NCBI RefSeq assembly: GCF_041359055.1
Contig: NZ_JBGJKZ010000003.1
Span: forward strand, 1 to 64,000
Length of the DNA: 64,000 nucleotides
Source of the DNA: Paenalcaligenes hominis_A
GTDB taxonomy: Bacteria > Pseudomonadota > Gammaproteobacteria > Burkholderiales > Burkholderiaceae_B
Direction: 5' to 3'
Shown: in pieces, positions 34,022 to 43,800 of the stretch
Layout of the letters: each line of letters opens with the position of its first letter
Position numbering within the stretch: position 1 is the first letter of the stretch
Made by a program: the position numbers and the translations under genes
The notes under the pieces: generated by a model
Seen by the model: the letters and a program-made list of their open reading frames with translations, nothing else
Told to the model about the DNA's origin: nothing
Database searches by the model: none

Positions 34022-35076
34022 TCAAATAAGTCGTGGCTTTGCCGAGGGGGCGTTAAACCCAAATGCCCCCATGTAGCTGGGGTAGCTACACGTCCACGTG
34101 GGGTACGATGCAAGAAACCATGTTGAATAAGATACGGCTCGATAACGTCTTCAATCGTATCGCGCTCTTCACTAATAGCGGCGGCTAAGCTATCTACCCC
34201 CACGGGCCCACCGTTGAATTTATGCACAATGGTTTCGAGCAGTTTGCGGTCCATAAGATCTAGCCCTAGTGGGTCTACCTCAAGCATAGAGAGGGCTTGG
34301 GCCGCACAGCTCTCGTCAATAAGCCCCCCATTTTTGACATCCGCATAGTCGCGCACACGACGTAACAGACGGTTCGCAATACGCGGCGTACCGCGAGCCC
34401 GACGTGCAATTTCTAAAGCGCCCTGTTCAGCGCATTCGACGTTTAATAAGCCAGCACTGCGTTGCACAATGGATTGAAGATCCGTAATGGTGTAAAACTC
34501 GAGTCTGGATACAATACCGAAGCGATCCCGTAAGGGGTTGCTGAGCATTCCTGCGCGCGTAGTAGCCCCTACTAAGGTAAAAGGCTGTAAATCGATTTTC
34601 ACACTGCGGGCAGCAGGACCTTCGCCGATAAGAATATCAATTTGAAAATCTTCGAGCGCCGGGTACAGAATTTCTTCAACTATAGGCGACAAGCGATGGA
34701 TTTCATCAATAAACAATACATCGTTGGGCTCTAGACTGGTTAAAATAGCAGCAAGGTCACCAGGGCGCTCGAGCACTGGGCCCGAGGTTTGGCGTAGTTG
34801 TACACCCATTTCCTGTGCCACAATATGTGCCAGTGTGGTTTTACCTAGGCCGGGTGGGCCGAAAAGCAAAACGTGATCCAAGGCTTCGCCGCGTCGTTTA
34901 GCGGCAGTGATAAAGATATCTAGTTGCTCGCGAACACGCTGTTGCCCTACATAGTCCTGTAAGGCTTTAGGTCGTAAGGCGCGCTCGATGGATTCTTCGT
35001 TTGGCGTTAACGGAGCGGCGGTCACCACTCGTTCGGGCATAGGAGTAGAGCTGAGCGAGTCAGAGTAAATTGCCAT
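34018..35076 (-). CDS. ruvB: Holliday junction branch migration ATPase RuvB
   Basis: 352 residues from ATG 35076. AAA+ motor that with RuvA drives Holliday junction migration. It has Walker A GPPGLGKTT, Walker B LFIDEIHRL, the sensor GATTRAG, and the C-terminal winged helix with GFLHRTPRGR. A longer frame to 35139 adds 21 residues foreign to the family and is rejected. It is separated here from ruvC-ruvA (36.1-37.2 kb) by the plus-strand dehydratase gene, which interrupts the usual ruvCAB order. Confidence 0.96.
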   Translation of the reverse strand: MAIYSDSLSSTPMPERVVTAAPLTPNEESIERALRPKALQDYVGQQRVREQLDIFITAAKRRGEALDHVLLFGPPGLGKTTLAHIVAQEMGVQLRQTSGPVLERPGDLAAILTSLEPNDVLFIDEIHRLSPIVEEILYPALEDFQIDILIGEGPAARSVKIDLQPFTLVGATTRAGMLSNPLRDRFGIVSRLEFYTITDLQSIVQRSAGLLNVECAEQGALEIARRARGTPRIANRLLRRVRDYADVKNGGLIDESCAAQALSMLEVDPLGLDLMDRKLLETIVHKFNGGPVGVDSLAAAISEERDTIEDVIEPYLIQHGFLHRTPRGRVATPATWGHLGLTPPRQSHDLFD

Positions 35077-35152
35077 AAGTACCTGCTGATTAAATATACA
35101 GCCTATATTACACCATCTCAGATGCCTTGTTGTAGGCAAAAGGATCTAAAGA

Positions 35153-36124
35153 ATGAAATTGCCCAGTTATGATGAGGTGTTACAAGCCGCACAGCGCTTG
35201 CATTTGGTGGCTCATACCACCCCTGTGCTTCGTTCCAGTTGGCTTGATTTACAGCTTGGTGCTCAAGTCTTTTTTAAGTGTGAAAACTTTCAGCGTGTTG
35301 GCGCATTTAAGTTTAGAGGTGGCTATAACGCATTAGCGGCTCTTTCGCCTAAGCAGCGACAGCGTGGAGTGGTCGCTTTCTCCTCGGGCAACCATGCTCA
35401 AGCTGTGGCCTTAGCGGCTCAACTACTGGATGTTCCTGCCGTCATAGTCATGCCGCGTAGTGCACCGGCCATAAAAAAAGCCGCGACGTTGGGTTATGGG
35501 GCAAAAATCATAGAATACAATCGTTTAACTGAGGACAGAGAGCAAATTGCACAGCAATGGGTAGAGCAACATGGCATGACCTTAATTCCCCCTTTTGCTG
35601 ATCGGGCGGTGATCGCAGGCCAAGGTACTGCCGCTAAAGAGTTATTTGATGAGGTGGGTGGTTTGGATGTGCTCTATGTGCCCCTCGGGGGTGGGGGGCT
35701 ACTTTCAGGCACATTATTAAGCGCTCATGCGTTGAGTCCTGAGTGCAAGGTGTATGGGGTAGAGCCCGAGCAGGGCAACGATGCCCAACAATCGCTAGCT
35801 CAAGGCGAAATCGTCACTATTGCGCCGCCCCAATCCATTGCAGATGGTGCGTTAACGCAAGCACTTGCTCCTTTGACCTTTGCCATATTGCAACGCTATG
35901 CAGCGGGTGTATTGACCGTGAGTGACGCTGAATTAATCCATATGCTGCGTTTTTTTGCTGAACGGATGAAGATCGTGGTGGAGCCCACAGGGTGTTTGGG
36001 TGCTGCTGCTTTATGGCAGCAGCGTGATCAACTTCAAGGCAAACGGGTAGGGGTAATAATCAGTGGGGGTAATGTTGATTTAAGCGATTATGCTCAGCTA
36101 TTAACGTCCGGACAAAATTTGTAA
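35153..36124 (+). CDS. Serine/threonine dehydratase family PLP enzyme
   Basis: 323 residues, fold type II PLP enzyme. The Schiff-base lysine lies in AFKFRGGYN, the substrate loop is SSGNHAQAVA and the phosphate-binding glycine loop is PLGGGGLLSG. There is no C-terminal ACT regulatory domain, so it is the catabolic type: threonine deaminase, serine racemase/dehydratase or threo-3-hydroxyaspartate ammonia-lyase. The sequence cannot separate these. It is divergent from ruvB and its last 24 bp overlap the 3' end of ruvA. It seems to have been inserted between ruvB and ruvA. Confidence 0.88.
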   Translation: MKLPSYDEVLQAAQRLHLVAHTTPVLRSSWLDLQLGAQVFFKCENFQRVGAFKFRGGYNALAALSPKQRQRGVVAFSSGNHAQAVALAAQLLDVPAVIVMPRSAPAIKKAATLGYGAKIIEYNRLTEDREQIAQQWVEQHGMTLIPPFADRAVIAGQGTAAKELFDEVGGLDVLYVPLGGGGLLSGTLLSAHALSPECKVYGVEPEQGNDAQQSLAQGEIVTIAPPQSIADGALTQALAPLTFAILQRYAAGVLTVSDAELIHMLRFFAERMKIVVEPTGCLGAAALWQQRDQLQGKRVGVIISGGNVDLSDYAQLLTSGQNL

Positions 36125-36673
36125 AGCTAAGCGAATACCTTCTGAGACATTTACATCAGTAGGCACTTTTTTAATGGCTTTGTTGGCTTCGGTGTTGTTG
36201 TAACCCAAAGCCAACAAGGCATTTAAAATATCGCTGCGGTCGGTAGTGGGGGCGGTGGTGGTGATGCTGCCCACATCGAATTTATCCCGCAGCTCTAAAA
36301 TCATGCGCTCAGCTGTTTTTTTGCCTATACCAGGCGCTCGGGTTAATAAGGCGATGTCTTGGGCTTGGATTGCGGCCGCTAAGTCATCTACTGATAGCCC
36401 AGACAAAATGCCTAAAGCTGTTTTAGGGCCAATACCACTAACTTTGATCAAGGTTCTAAAAGCACTGCGTTCTGATGCTTTGCCAAAGCCAAACAAGACG
36501 TGAGCGTCTTCACGTACGCTTAGGTGGGTATGCAAGCTGACCGTAGCGCCTAGCTCGGGCAAATCATACAGGGTGCTCATAGGTACGTCTATTTCATATC
36601 CAATGCCATTTACATCGACGCAAATGGTAGGAGGATTTTTTTCTATTAACGTACCTGTAATACGACCAATCAT
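36101..36673 (-). CDS. ruvA: Holliday junction binding protein RuvA
   Basis: 190 residues. The N-terminal OB fold (about 1-62) is followed by two HhH motifs, including VSGIGPKTALGIL and APGIGKKTAERMI, which bind the junction arms, and a C-terminal three-helix domain that binds RuvB. It follows ruvC by 2 bp and is the last gene of the ubiH-to-ruvA operon. Its 3' end overlaps the dehydratase gene by 24 bp. Confidence 0.96.
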   Translation of the reverse strand: MIGRITGTLIEKNPPTICVDVNGIGYEIDVPMSTLYDLPELGATVSLHTHLSVREDAHVLFGFGKASERSAFRTLIKVSGIGPKTALGILSGLSVDDLAAAIQAQDIALLTRAPGIGKKTAERMILELRDKFDVGSITTTAPTTDRSDILNALLALGYNNTEANKAIKKVPTDVNVSEGIRLALQILSGR

Positions 36674-36675
36674 AG

Positions 36676-37221
36676 TTATTTACCTATAAAGCGACCGCTG
36701 CGAGTACGTAGTTGTGTCGTAGCGAGGTTATTTTGATCTACCAGACGTTGTTGTAATGGGGCGTGATGCGCATGGCAGATTGCACACGCTAAGGCGTCTG
36801 CGGCATCAGGAGCCGGTGTGCCGTTTAAGCGCAGCAGATGTTGAACCATTTGCTGTACTTGTTCTTTGGCAGCATGACCGCGTCCTACCACTGTTTTTTT
36901 TATTTGTAATGCCGTGTATTCGTTTACCTCTAGCCCTAAATCGGCCAAGGCACAGAGGGCGGCACCACGCGCTTGCCCTAACAGTAAGGTGGAGTGCGGG
37001 TTGGTGTTAACAAAGACTTGTTCTACGGCACTATGTGTGGGTTGATGATGCGCAATAATTTCTCGTAAATGCGTCAAAATCACATGTAAACGCTGTGCAA
37101 GTGGTACGTCTGTGGGGACCACAATAGTACCACTTGCTACATAGTCCAGGTGTTGCCCTTGGGCTTGAATAATGCCAAAGCCTGTTTTACGTAGTCCAGG
37201 GTCTACACCTAAAATACGCAT
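36676..37221 (-). CDS. ruvC: Holliday junction endonuclease RuvC
   Basis: 181 residues. RNase H-fold resolvase. The catalytic acidic residues are recognisable: D7 in LGVDPGLRKTG, the glutamate in AVEQVF, and the C-terminal DAADALACAICH aspartates. It acts with RuvAB to cut junctions. It starts 1 bp after the purH stop and is followed by ruvA at 2 bp. Confidence 0.96.
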   Translation of the reverse strand: MRILGVDPGLRKTGFGIIQAQGQHLDYVASGTIVVPTDVPLAQRLHVILTHLREIIAHHQPTHSAVEQVFVNTNPHSTLLLGQARGAALCALADLGLEVNEYTALQIKKTVVGRGHAAKEQVQQMVQHLLRLNGTPAPDAADALACAICHAHHAPLQQRLVDQNNLATTQLRTRSGRFIGK

Positions 37222-37222
37222 T

Positions 37223-38812
37223 TTAGTGACGGAAGTGACGTGTTCCAGTGAAAACCATCACCACATCACGCTCGTCTGCTGCAGCAATCACTTCGTCATC
37301 ACGAATGCTGCCGCCGGGTTGAATCACACACGATGCGCCTGCATCAACGACCACGTCTAAGCCATCACGGAAGGGAAAAAACGCATCAGAAGCCACAGCG
37401 GAGTTTTGTAAGCTAAGCCCTGCATTTGTGGCTTTAATGGAGGCAATGCGTGCAGAATCCACGCGACTCATTTGCCCAGCACCAACCCCTAAGGTCATAC
37501 CGCTGCCACAAAACACGATGGCATTGGATTTAACGTATTTGGCTACATTCCATGCAAATAAGAGGTCTTGCATCTGTTGGTCGGTGGGTTGTTTTTTACT
37601 TACCACCGTAAAGCCTTCGATTTGATCTCGGTAAGTGTCAGGTGTTTGTACTAATACACCGCCACCGACTCGTTTAATGTCAAACGGATTATGTGACTCG
37701 CCTGCTTGGACTTTAAGAACACGTACGTTCTTTTTGGCAGCAAACACAGCCAGTGCATCCGAGGTGTAGTCAGGAGCAAGTAGAACCTCAACAAATTGCT
37801 CAGAAACAGCCTGAGCCGTTGTAGCGTCTACCGTTTGATTAAAAGCAATAATGCCACCAAAGGCAGAGGTGGGGTCCGTTTTAAACGCATTTTGGTATGC
37901 TTCAGCTGCTGTTGCACCCAGTGCCACACCGCATGGGTTGGCGTGTTTTACAATTACACAAGCACCGCTGTCAAAGCTACGCACACATTCCCAGGCTGCG
38001 TCGGCATCGGCAATGTTGTTGTAGGAAAGCTCTTTGCCCTGAAGCTGCTCGTAGTTAGCAAGCAAGCCAGCACCCACCTGATGGTCGCGATAAAACGCCG
38101 CACTTTGGTGTGGGTTTTCACCGTAGCGCATGAGCTGTTGCTGTTGTACTTGTAAGGTTAAAACGCGCGGCCATGGGTTGCGCTCGGGCTGTTGGTCTTG
38201 AGCGGGCTCTGCCACAGTGAGGCTGCTGAGATAAGCGGCAATAGCACCATCGTATGCGGCGGTATGGGCGTATACCTTGGTGGCTAACTCTAAACGCAAG
38301 CCGTAGGAGGTGTGACCATTAGCATCGATTTCAGTCAAAACGCGCTCATAGTCACTAGGGTCAATAATAACGGTCACACCACCTGCTGTTGTGCCATGAT
38401 TTTTGGCTGCTGCACGCAACATAGCTGGGCCGCCAATATCAATATTTTCTACTGCATCGGCAAAGGTACAGTCGGGCTTAGCAATGGTTTCACGAAAGGG
38501 GTAAAGATTAACCACGAGCATATCAATACGCTCAATTTGATGTTGCTCTAGGGTCTCAAGATGCTGGGCATCATCACGACGAGCTAATAAACCACCATGG
38601 ATTTTTGGGTGCAGCGTTTTGACACGTCCATCAAGGATTTCTGGAGAGCCAGTGTGCTCGGCTACCTCGGTCACAGTAAGACCTGCGTCCTGTAATAATT
38701 TGGCTGTGCCACCTGTAGAGAGCAAACGCACGCCACGCTGAGCCAAAGCCTGTGCAAATTCAACAATTCCTGTTTTATCGGAAACCGATAAGAGGGCGGT
38801 TTGGATTTTCAT
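37223..38812 (-). CDS. purH: Bifunctional AICAR transformylase / IMP cyclohydrolase
   Basis: 529 residues catalysing the last two steps of IMP synthesis. The N-terminal MGS-like cyclohydrolase domain (about 1-190) begins IQTALLSVSDKTGIVEFAQAL and contains STGGTAKLL and TEVAEHTGSPEILDGRVKTLHP. The C-terminal transformylase carries the catalytic KHANPCGVA motif and ends in the FRDGLDV...IQPGGSIRDDEVI...FTGTRHFRH block. It lies between fis and ruvC in a minus-strand operon. Confidence 0.97.
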   Translation of the reverse strand: MKIQTALLSVSDKTGIVEFAQALAQRGVRLLSTGGTAKLLQDAGLTVTEVAEHTGSPEILDGRVKTLHPKIHGGLLARRDDAQHLETLEQHQIERIDMLVVNLYPFRETIAKPDCTFADAVENIDIGGPAMLRAAAKNHGTTAGGVTVIIDPSDYERVLTEIDANGHTSYGLRLELATKVYAHTAAYDGAIAAYLSSLTVAEPAQDQQPERNPWPRVLTLQVQQQQLMRYGENPHQSAAFYRDHQVGAGLLANYEQLQGKELSYNNIADADAAWECVRSFDSGACVIVKHANPCGVALGATAAEAYQNAFKTDPTSAFGGIIAFNQTVDATTAQAVSEQFVEVLLAPDYTSDALAVFAAKKNVRVLKVQAGESHNPFDIKRVGGGVLVQTPDTYRDQIEGFTVVSKKQPTDQQMQDLLFAWNVAKYVKSNAIVFCGSGMTLGVGAGQMSRVDSARIASIKATNAGLSLQNSAVASDAFFPFRDGLDVVVDAGASCVIQPGGSIRDDEVIAAADERDVVMVFTGTRHFRH

Positions 38813-38833
38813 GATAAATGTTTCGTTAGAAAG

Positions 38834-39085
38834 TTAAGGTTGGATATTGTGGGCTAGCAGCTTCTTGCGCAAAGTGCTGCGAGTAATACCTAGCATTTCG
38901 GCAGCTTTAGACTGATTGCCATTTGTTTTCTCTAAGGCTATTTGCAAAACAGGGCGTTCGACGTAATTAATAACCATAGCGAGCACATCACGTGGTTGAG
39001 ATTCGCCAAGGTCTGCAAAATAGCGTTCTAAGCTGTCGCGTACCGATTGCTCTAAAGGGTTGGTGTGGGACATGTTTTTATTCAA
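38834..39085 (-). CDS. fis: Fis-type DNA-binding protein
   Basis: 83 residues. The C-terminal helix-turn-helix NGNQSKAAEMLGITRSTLRKKL (about 54-76) matches Fis and NtrC-family C-termini, preceded by two helices for dimerisation. Fis is a nucleoid protein and regulator of rRNA and supercoiling. As in E. coli and other proteobacteria it follows dusB, here by 9 bp. Confidence 0.94.
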   Translation of the reverse strand: MNKNMSHTNPLEQSVRDSLERYFADLGESQPRDVLAMVINYVERPVLQIALEKTNGNQSKAAEMLGITRSTLRKKLLAHNIQP

Positions 39086-39094
39086 TTAAAACGG

Positions 39095-40129
39095 TCAGCG
39101 CAAAACGGTGTCAGGGTCCACTGAGACAGAGGTTTGCGTAAAGAAATCATGAGGGTTGTGCTGATCAAACCAGCGTGCTACGGCATCGAGTTGCTGCTTA
39201 GTACATTCAATTTTGTTGATGGTGGCAAGCCACTCTGCAGCATCAGGGGAGTCAGATAAATACCAACCTATATGCTTGCGAGCTGAACGCACACCAATAA
39301 ACTCACCATAAAAATCATAGTGGTCTTCAAGATGATCAAGCAAGACTTGCTTCATTTCACCGTAGGTGGGGGGCGCTAATAATGTGCCATGCTGGAGGTA
39401 ATGGTGTATCTCACGAAAAATCCAGGGGCGTCCCTGAGCGGCTCGCCCGACCATAATGGCATCGGCCTCAGTATAGTCTAGAACGAACTTAGCTTTTTGT
39501 GGTGAGTCTATGTCGCCATTAGCAATAACGGGAATGGTTAGCGCGGCCTTAACTTCCCGAATTGTATCGTATTCAGCCTCACCTTGGTAAAAGTCACAGC
39601 GTGTGCGTCCATGTAAAGTAAAAGCGCTAATGCCGGCGTCTTCGGCGCGCTTTGCGACTTGTAATGCATTTTTATGGGTGCGGTCCCAACCTGTACGTGT
39701 TTTTAACGTAACGGGAATGTTGTGTGGGGTACACGCATTGACCACGGCTTCGACAATGCGAGCCACTAAGTCTTCGTCTTTGAGTAAGGCGGAACCTGAT
39801 AAGACATTGCATACTTTTTTGACAGGGCAGCCCATATTGATGTCAATGATATGGGCACCGCGATCAATATTAAATAAAGCGGCTTCGGCCATCATGGCAG
39901 GATCTGAGCCGGTAATTTGTACAGCAATGGGGTCGGGTTCCCCTTTGTGGTCTAAGCGCCGTGACGTTTTGACGCTATCCCATAGTTTAGGGTTGCTAGC
40001 TGCCATTTCAGTAACGGCATACTCTACACCTAAGGCTTTACACAGGCGGCGATATGGGCGATCGGTTACGCCTGCCATGGGAGCCACAAAAGCACGGTTG
40101 GCAAATTGCCACGAGCCAATTTTCATCAT
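39095..40129 (-). CDS. dusB: tRNA-dihydrouridine synthase B
   Basis: 344 residues, FMN- and NADPH-dependent reduction of uridine in the tRNA D loop. A TIM barrel with APMAGVTDRPYR near the N-terminus, the catalytic cysteine in MGCPVKKVC, and IANGDIDSPQKA. Two adjacent ATG codons (40129, 40126) are available with no strong SD. It is preceded by the ubiH-like gene (4 bp gap) and followed by fis. Confidence 0.95.
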   Translation of the reverse strand: MMKIGSWQFANRAFVAPMAGVTDRPYRRLCKALGVEYAVTEMAASNPKLWDSVKTSRRLDHKGEPDPIAVQITGSDPAMMAEAALFNIDRGAHIIDINMGCPVKKVCNVLSGSALLKDEDLVARIVEAVVNACTPHNIPVTLKTRTGWDRTHKNALQVAKRAEDAGISAFTLHGRTRCDFYQGEAEYDTIREVKAALTIPVIANGDIDSPQKAKFVLDYTEADAIMVGRAAQGRPWIFREIHHYLQHGTLLAPPTYGEMKQVLLDHLEDHYDFYGEFIGVRSARKHIGWYLSDSPDAAEWLATINKIECTKQQLDAVARWFDQHNPHDFFTQTSVSVDPDTVLR

Positions 40130-40133
40130 AAAG

Positions 40134-41285
40134 CTAAGTGCGTAAACCTTGGAGTAATTGTCGAGCCAATGGAAGACGAGCCCCTGCGATTAAGTCCATA
40201 GATAACAGACCTAAACCACATGCATGCTGGACCAGAGGGTTCTGTGTAGCAAAGAGACGCGGTAATACATCGGTAATGGAACCAGTAAGCCAACGGTCGG
40301 TTTGACGGTGTTGAGCATACTGCTCTAAGTACGGTTGAATGTCAGTTAGAGGCTGCGCTTGCCATGCTTTAAGACTAAGAGCAAGCTGGCCTACATCACG
40401 TAAGCCTAAGTTTAACCCTTGTCCTGCCACAGGGTGTAGGGTTTGTGCAGCATTGCCTATTGCAACTTGGTAAGGTGATGGCAGGCTTGGACCAGCCGCT
40501 AAACCTAGCGGGAAAGAAATGCGTTCGCTGACTAAATGCAAACGCCCTAATCGAGCACCAAATTGTGTTAAGAGCTCGCGTTCAAATTCAGCAGTATCTA
40601 GCCCTAAAAGATGTTGGGTACGAGCCGGGGAGTTACACCAAACTACCGCATAACAGTCGTTTTGGTTGGGATGTGGCAATAGCGCTAAGGGGCCGTGAGA
40701 CGTAAAGCGTTCATAGGCCCACTGAGATCGAGGACGCTGACTTTGTACTGTAGCAAGCAGCGCGTATTGGTTGTACTCACGTAGAATTTGCTGGGGACGC
40801 ACCCCGTCAGACTGAATAGCTAGCCGTGCGGTATACGTGGTGTATTGATGCGTGAGGTGTGCATGACCTGAGAACGACCGCACATTGACTGGGTGCTCAA
40901 CTTCTATGTATTGGACTGCGCTTTGTTGTAACTGACTGCGTAATTTAGTTAATAAGTCGTCATAATTCACCACATGGCCTAAGTGTTGTACTCCTAGTTC
41001 TTGGGGCGTGATGATGGTGCGACCAAGACGCCCTTTTTGTGACACATGGACGTGACGAATAGCCGCTGCTGGTGTAGGCCATGCCGATAAAGGTTCAAGT
41101 AGTTGTTGACTGCCATGATTGAGCGCCAGTGTACGTGGGTCAAGCTTTTGGCCTTGGGCTGGCACGGCTTGGCCAAAGACGGCAATGCGGCTGGGGTCTG
41201 GATGCTGAGCTTGCAGCAATAATGCAACAGAACAGCCTACTGGGCCGGCTCCACAAATGGCTATATCAAAATCAGGGCGGGTCAT
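40134..41285 (-). CDS. ubiH: FAD-dependent ubiquinone biosynthesis hydroxylase (UbiH/UbiF family)
   Basis: 383 residues, flavin monooxygenase of the aromatic-ring hydroxylase type. The FAD dinucleotide motif is ICGAGPVGCSVALLL (9-23), and the second FAD motif is GNAAQTLHPVAGQGLNLGLRD (about 291-311). The family hydroxylates the ubiquinone ring at C1, C5 or C6; paralogues differ in position, so the symbol is tentative. It opens the operon ubiH-dusB-fis-purH-ruvC-ruvA. Upstream is a 157-bp gap shared with the divergent ctaG-like gene. Confidence 0.86.
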   Translation of the reverse strand: MTRPDFDIAICGAGPVGCSVALLLQAQHPDPSRIAVFGQAVPAQGQKLDPRTLALNHGSQQLLEPLSAWPTPAAAIRHVHVSQKGRLGRTIITPQELGVQHLGHVVNYDDLLTKLRSQLQQSAVQYIEVEHPVNVRSFSGHAHLTHQYTTYTARLAIQSDGVRPQQILREYNQYALLATVQSQRPRSQWAYERFTSHGPLALLPHPNQNDCYAVVWCNSPARTQHLLGLDTAEFERELLTQFGARLGRLHLVSERISFPLGLAAGPSLPSPYQVAIGNAAQTLHPVAGQGLNLGLRDVGQLALSLKAWQAQPLTDIQPYLEQYAQHRQTDRWLTGSITDVLPRLFATQNPLVQHACGLGLLSMDLIAGARLPLARQLLQGLRT

Positions 41286-41442
41286 AACGAGTTAAAGAGC
41301 TTATGAGCACTAGGTGCGTGATGAACGAAATATCCGTATTGTAATGGATAGTTGAAAAGTCGCAGGGAAACTTTAGCGTAAATGCGAAGCCTAATCGTTA
41401 TCGCGTAAACTATACTTTCTTTTATTTGGCATTACACACCCA

Positions 41443-42309
41443 ATGACATTATTGGATTGGCTCACTCCGTGGGAGTTTTCTCCCGTGCTACTGGCTCTAT
41501 TTGCTCTGAGCGGATTTTTATTTTGGCGTGGCTCTCGCGTTCGCAAGGTCCAGACAGGCCGTCAATGGCTGTTTTGGATAGGTTGGATAGCGCTGTATTT
41601 GAATCTGCACACGATGGTGGATTATTACTCCGAGCGCATGTTTTTTATTCACCGCATTCAGCATTTGTTTTTGCATCATTTGCTGCCTTTCATCATTATG
41701 TTGGCTTATCCAGGGCAGGTTATGCGAGCCGCTTTGCCTTTGTCTTGGCGTAAGCGGGGACGTGACTTTTTACAATATCAAGCCGTTGGTCAAGCCTTAC
41801 AGCGTTTCTTTACGCATCCCGTCCTAGTACCTATTTTATTTGTATTTTTTGTATTGGTTTGGTTGTTGCCTACGCCTCAGTTTTATTCCATGATTGATTG
41901 GCGCTTGTATCGCGTTATGAACTGGTCTGTGGTGATTAGTGGTTTCATGTATTGGAATTTAATCTTGGATCGCAGACCACATCCGCCTAGTGCAATGCGA
42001 CCTTGGGGGCGAGTGGTATCGCCACTATTAACGATGGCCCCACAAATAGCAGTAGGTATTTATATTACGTTTGCCACGCAGGATTTGTACCCTATTTTCG
42101 ATCTTTGTGGGCGGGCTTTACCTGGGTTTGATGCGTTAAAAGACCAGGCCGTGGGTGGGTTGGTAATGTGGGTGGCTGCGGGGTTGGTGGAGATGTTTGG
42201 TTTTGTGTATGCTCTAGCCACTGTACTTAGACTTTCAGCTAAAGGCCGCCTGCATTCAGAACTACTGACGCATTTGCACCTTGCTTCGCGCCCTAAGCTC
42301 TCTTCATAA
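41443..42309 (+). CDS. CtaG-type cytochrome c oxidase assembly membrane protein
   Basis: 288 residues with about seven membrane helices. The conserved histidine-rich HRIQHLFLHHLLPF (about 70-83), a later SGFMYWNLILDRR helix and the FATQDLYPIFDLCGRA loop match the Caa3_CtaG family, which takes part in heme-copper oxidase assembly, probably copper delivery. It is divergent from ubiH and 12 bp upstream of a BepA-like protease gene, with which it may be co-transcribed. Confidence 0.87.
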   Translation: MTLLDWLTPWEFSPVLLALFALSGFLFWRGSRVRKVQTGRQWLFWIGWIALYLNLHTMVDYYSERMFFIHRIQHLFLHHLLPFIIMLAYPGQVMRAALPLSWRKRGRDFLQYQAVGQALQRFFTHPVLVPILFVFFVLVWLLPTPQFYSMIDWRLYRVMNWSVVISGFMYWNLILDRRPHPPSAMRPWGRVVSPLLTMAPQIAVGIYITFATQDLYPIFDLCGRALPGFDALKDQAVGGLVMWVAAGLVEMFGFVYALATVLRLSAKGRLHSELLTHLHLASRPKLSS

Positions 42310-42321
42310 TATGAGGCAACG

Positions 42322-43800
42322 ATGAAAAAACTGACTCGGTTCGTCGTGATAGCAGGGTTGAATTTAAGCCTGAGCTTAACGCCTGCGTGGTCACAGCCTA
42401 TGGGTATTCCTAGCATGGGCTCAGCCTCTGGGGCCGAGTTATCACCCAACCTGGAGCGTACTTTAGGTGATGCCATCATGGAGCAAGGACGGCGCGATCC
42501 TCATTATGTGGCCGAGCCTGTGATCACCCAGTACTTAACGCAATTAGGGCAAAAACTAGCCAAGCACTCGCCAGTACCTCTGCATTATCCTATTCAAGTC
42601 TTTGGTATGCGCGATGCCAGCATTAACGCTTTTGCTTTACCGGGTGGCTATGTGGGTATTAATACAGGGCTCATCACTGCCGCTGAGAGTGAGTCAGAGC
42701 TTGCTTCGGTGGTAGCGCATGAAATTGCCCACGTGGCCCAACGACACGTAGCCAGAGGGATGACGCAAAGCTCTAGCTCCAGTCATTTGATGTTGGCCTC
42801 ATTAGTGGGGGCCTTATTAGCTGGATTAGCCGGTAGTGCAGATTTAGCCATGGGGGTAGCGACTTTTGGGCAAGCTGCCGCTGTAGATAGGCAATTAGGT
42901 TTTTCACGTCAAGCCGAGCAAGAGGCGGATCGTGTGGGCTATCAAATGCTGAAAGGTGCAGGTTTTAAGCCCCAAGGCATGGCAGCTATGTTTAAGCGCT
43001 TAATGCAAAATGCTCGCTTAAATGAGTCAGGGCAAAGCTATGCCACGACTCACCCTCTATCAGCACAGCGTTTAGCCGATGTAGAAAACCGATTAATGTC
43101 ATCACCAGCAACCAATACGTCTGTAGAAAGTGATGATTTTTGGTTCGTACAAGCGGCTGCTTTGGTATTGCAGTCTACCAGTGGCTCTGCATTGCAAAGC
43201 ATACAGCAACGCTTTCAAAGTTTAGCTAGCAGTCGGTCGGGGGCCGCTCAGGCTGCTGCATTTTATGGGCTGGCGTATATTGCTAAAAATCGAAAGCAAT
43301 ACACACAAGCCCAACAGTACCTCGCACAAGCGCAGCAAATTAAGACTCCTTCACCTTTGCTAGATGTGTTGCAGATAGAGCTTGAGTTGGATCAAACACA
43401 GTTTGCCCAAGCGCTGCTAACGGCACAGACAGCATGGCAACGTTGGCCTCAGAATCAGGCTGTAGCATTAGGTGTAGTGGCCGCGATGCAAAAACAAGCG
43501 CCTATTAGTACCCAAATTGATTTCTTACAACAGCGTATTGATCAGTGGCCTGAAGAGGCACGCTTCTATCAGCTCTTAGCCCAAGCTCTAGAAAAAAATA
43601 ATCAGCCCATTGCAGCACGAGAGGCCATGGCTCAGTATTATGTGTTAGTGGGGGCTGTTTCTAGTGCTGTTAGTCAATTACAGCAGGCGCGCACTCTCAG
43701 CACAGATTTTTACGAGCAATCAACCCTAGACACACGTATACGAGAGCTACGCGAGCAGTTAGAACGAGATCGTTTGCTTTTAGAGCGTTTTAAGGGCTAA
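42322..43800 (+). CDS. bepA: Periplasmic M48 metalloprotease with TPR domain (BepA-like)
   Basis: 492 residues. A signal peptide (1-25, ending PAWSQ) exports it. The zinc protease domain has H133-E134-x-x-H137 in VAHEIAHVAQRH and the third ligand E201 in AEQEADRVGYQ. A C-terminal TPR array of helix pairs (about 270-490) follows. BepA in E. coli degrades stalled LptD and monitors outer-membrane assembly. The gene ends at a CTAA tetranucleotide that also contains the stop of the converging hydrolase gene. Confidence 0.91.
   Translation: MKKLTRFVVIAGLNLSLSLTPAWSQPMGIPSMGSASGAELSPNLERTLGDAIMEQGRRDPHYVAEPVITQYLTQLGQKLAKHSPVPLHYPIQVFGMRDASINAFALPGGYVGINTGLITAAESESELASVVAHEIAHVAQRHVARGMTQSSSSSHLMLASLVGALLAGLAGSADLAMGVATFGQAAAVDRQLGFSRQAEQEADRVGYQMLKGAGFKPQGMAAMFKRLMQNARLNESGQSYATTHPLSAQRLADVENRLMSSPATNTSVESDDFWFVQAAALVLQSTSGSALQSIQQRFQSLASSRSGAAQAAAFYGLAYIAKNRKQYTQAQQYLAQAQQIKTPSPLLDVLQIELELDQTQFAQALLTAQTAWQRWPQNQAVALGVVAAMQKQAPISTQIDFLQQRIDQWPEEARFYQLLAQALEKNNQPIAAREAMAQYYVLVGAVSSAVSQLQQARTLSTDFYEQSTLDTRIRELREQLERDRLLLERFKG

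Noticed and set aside
37172..38551. Several open frames on the plus strand within purH
   Set aside because: They are shadows of the strong minus-strand purH frame with no SD or motif.
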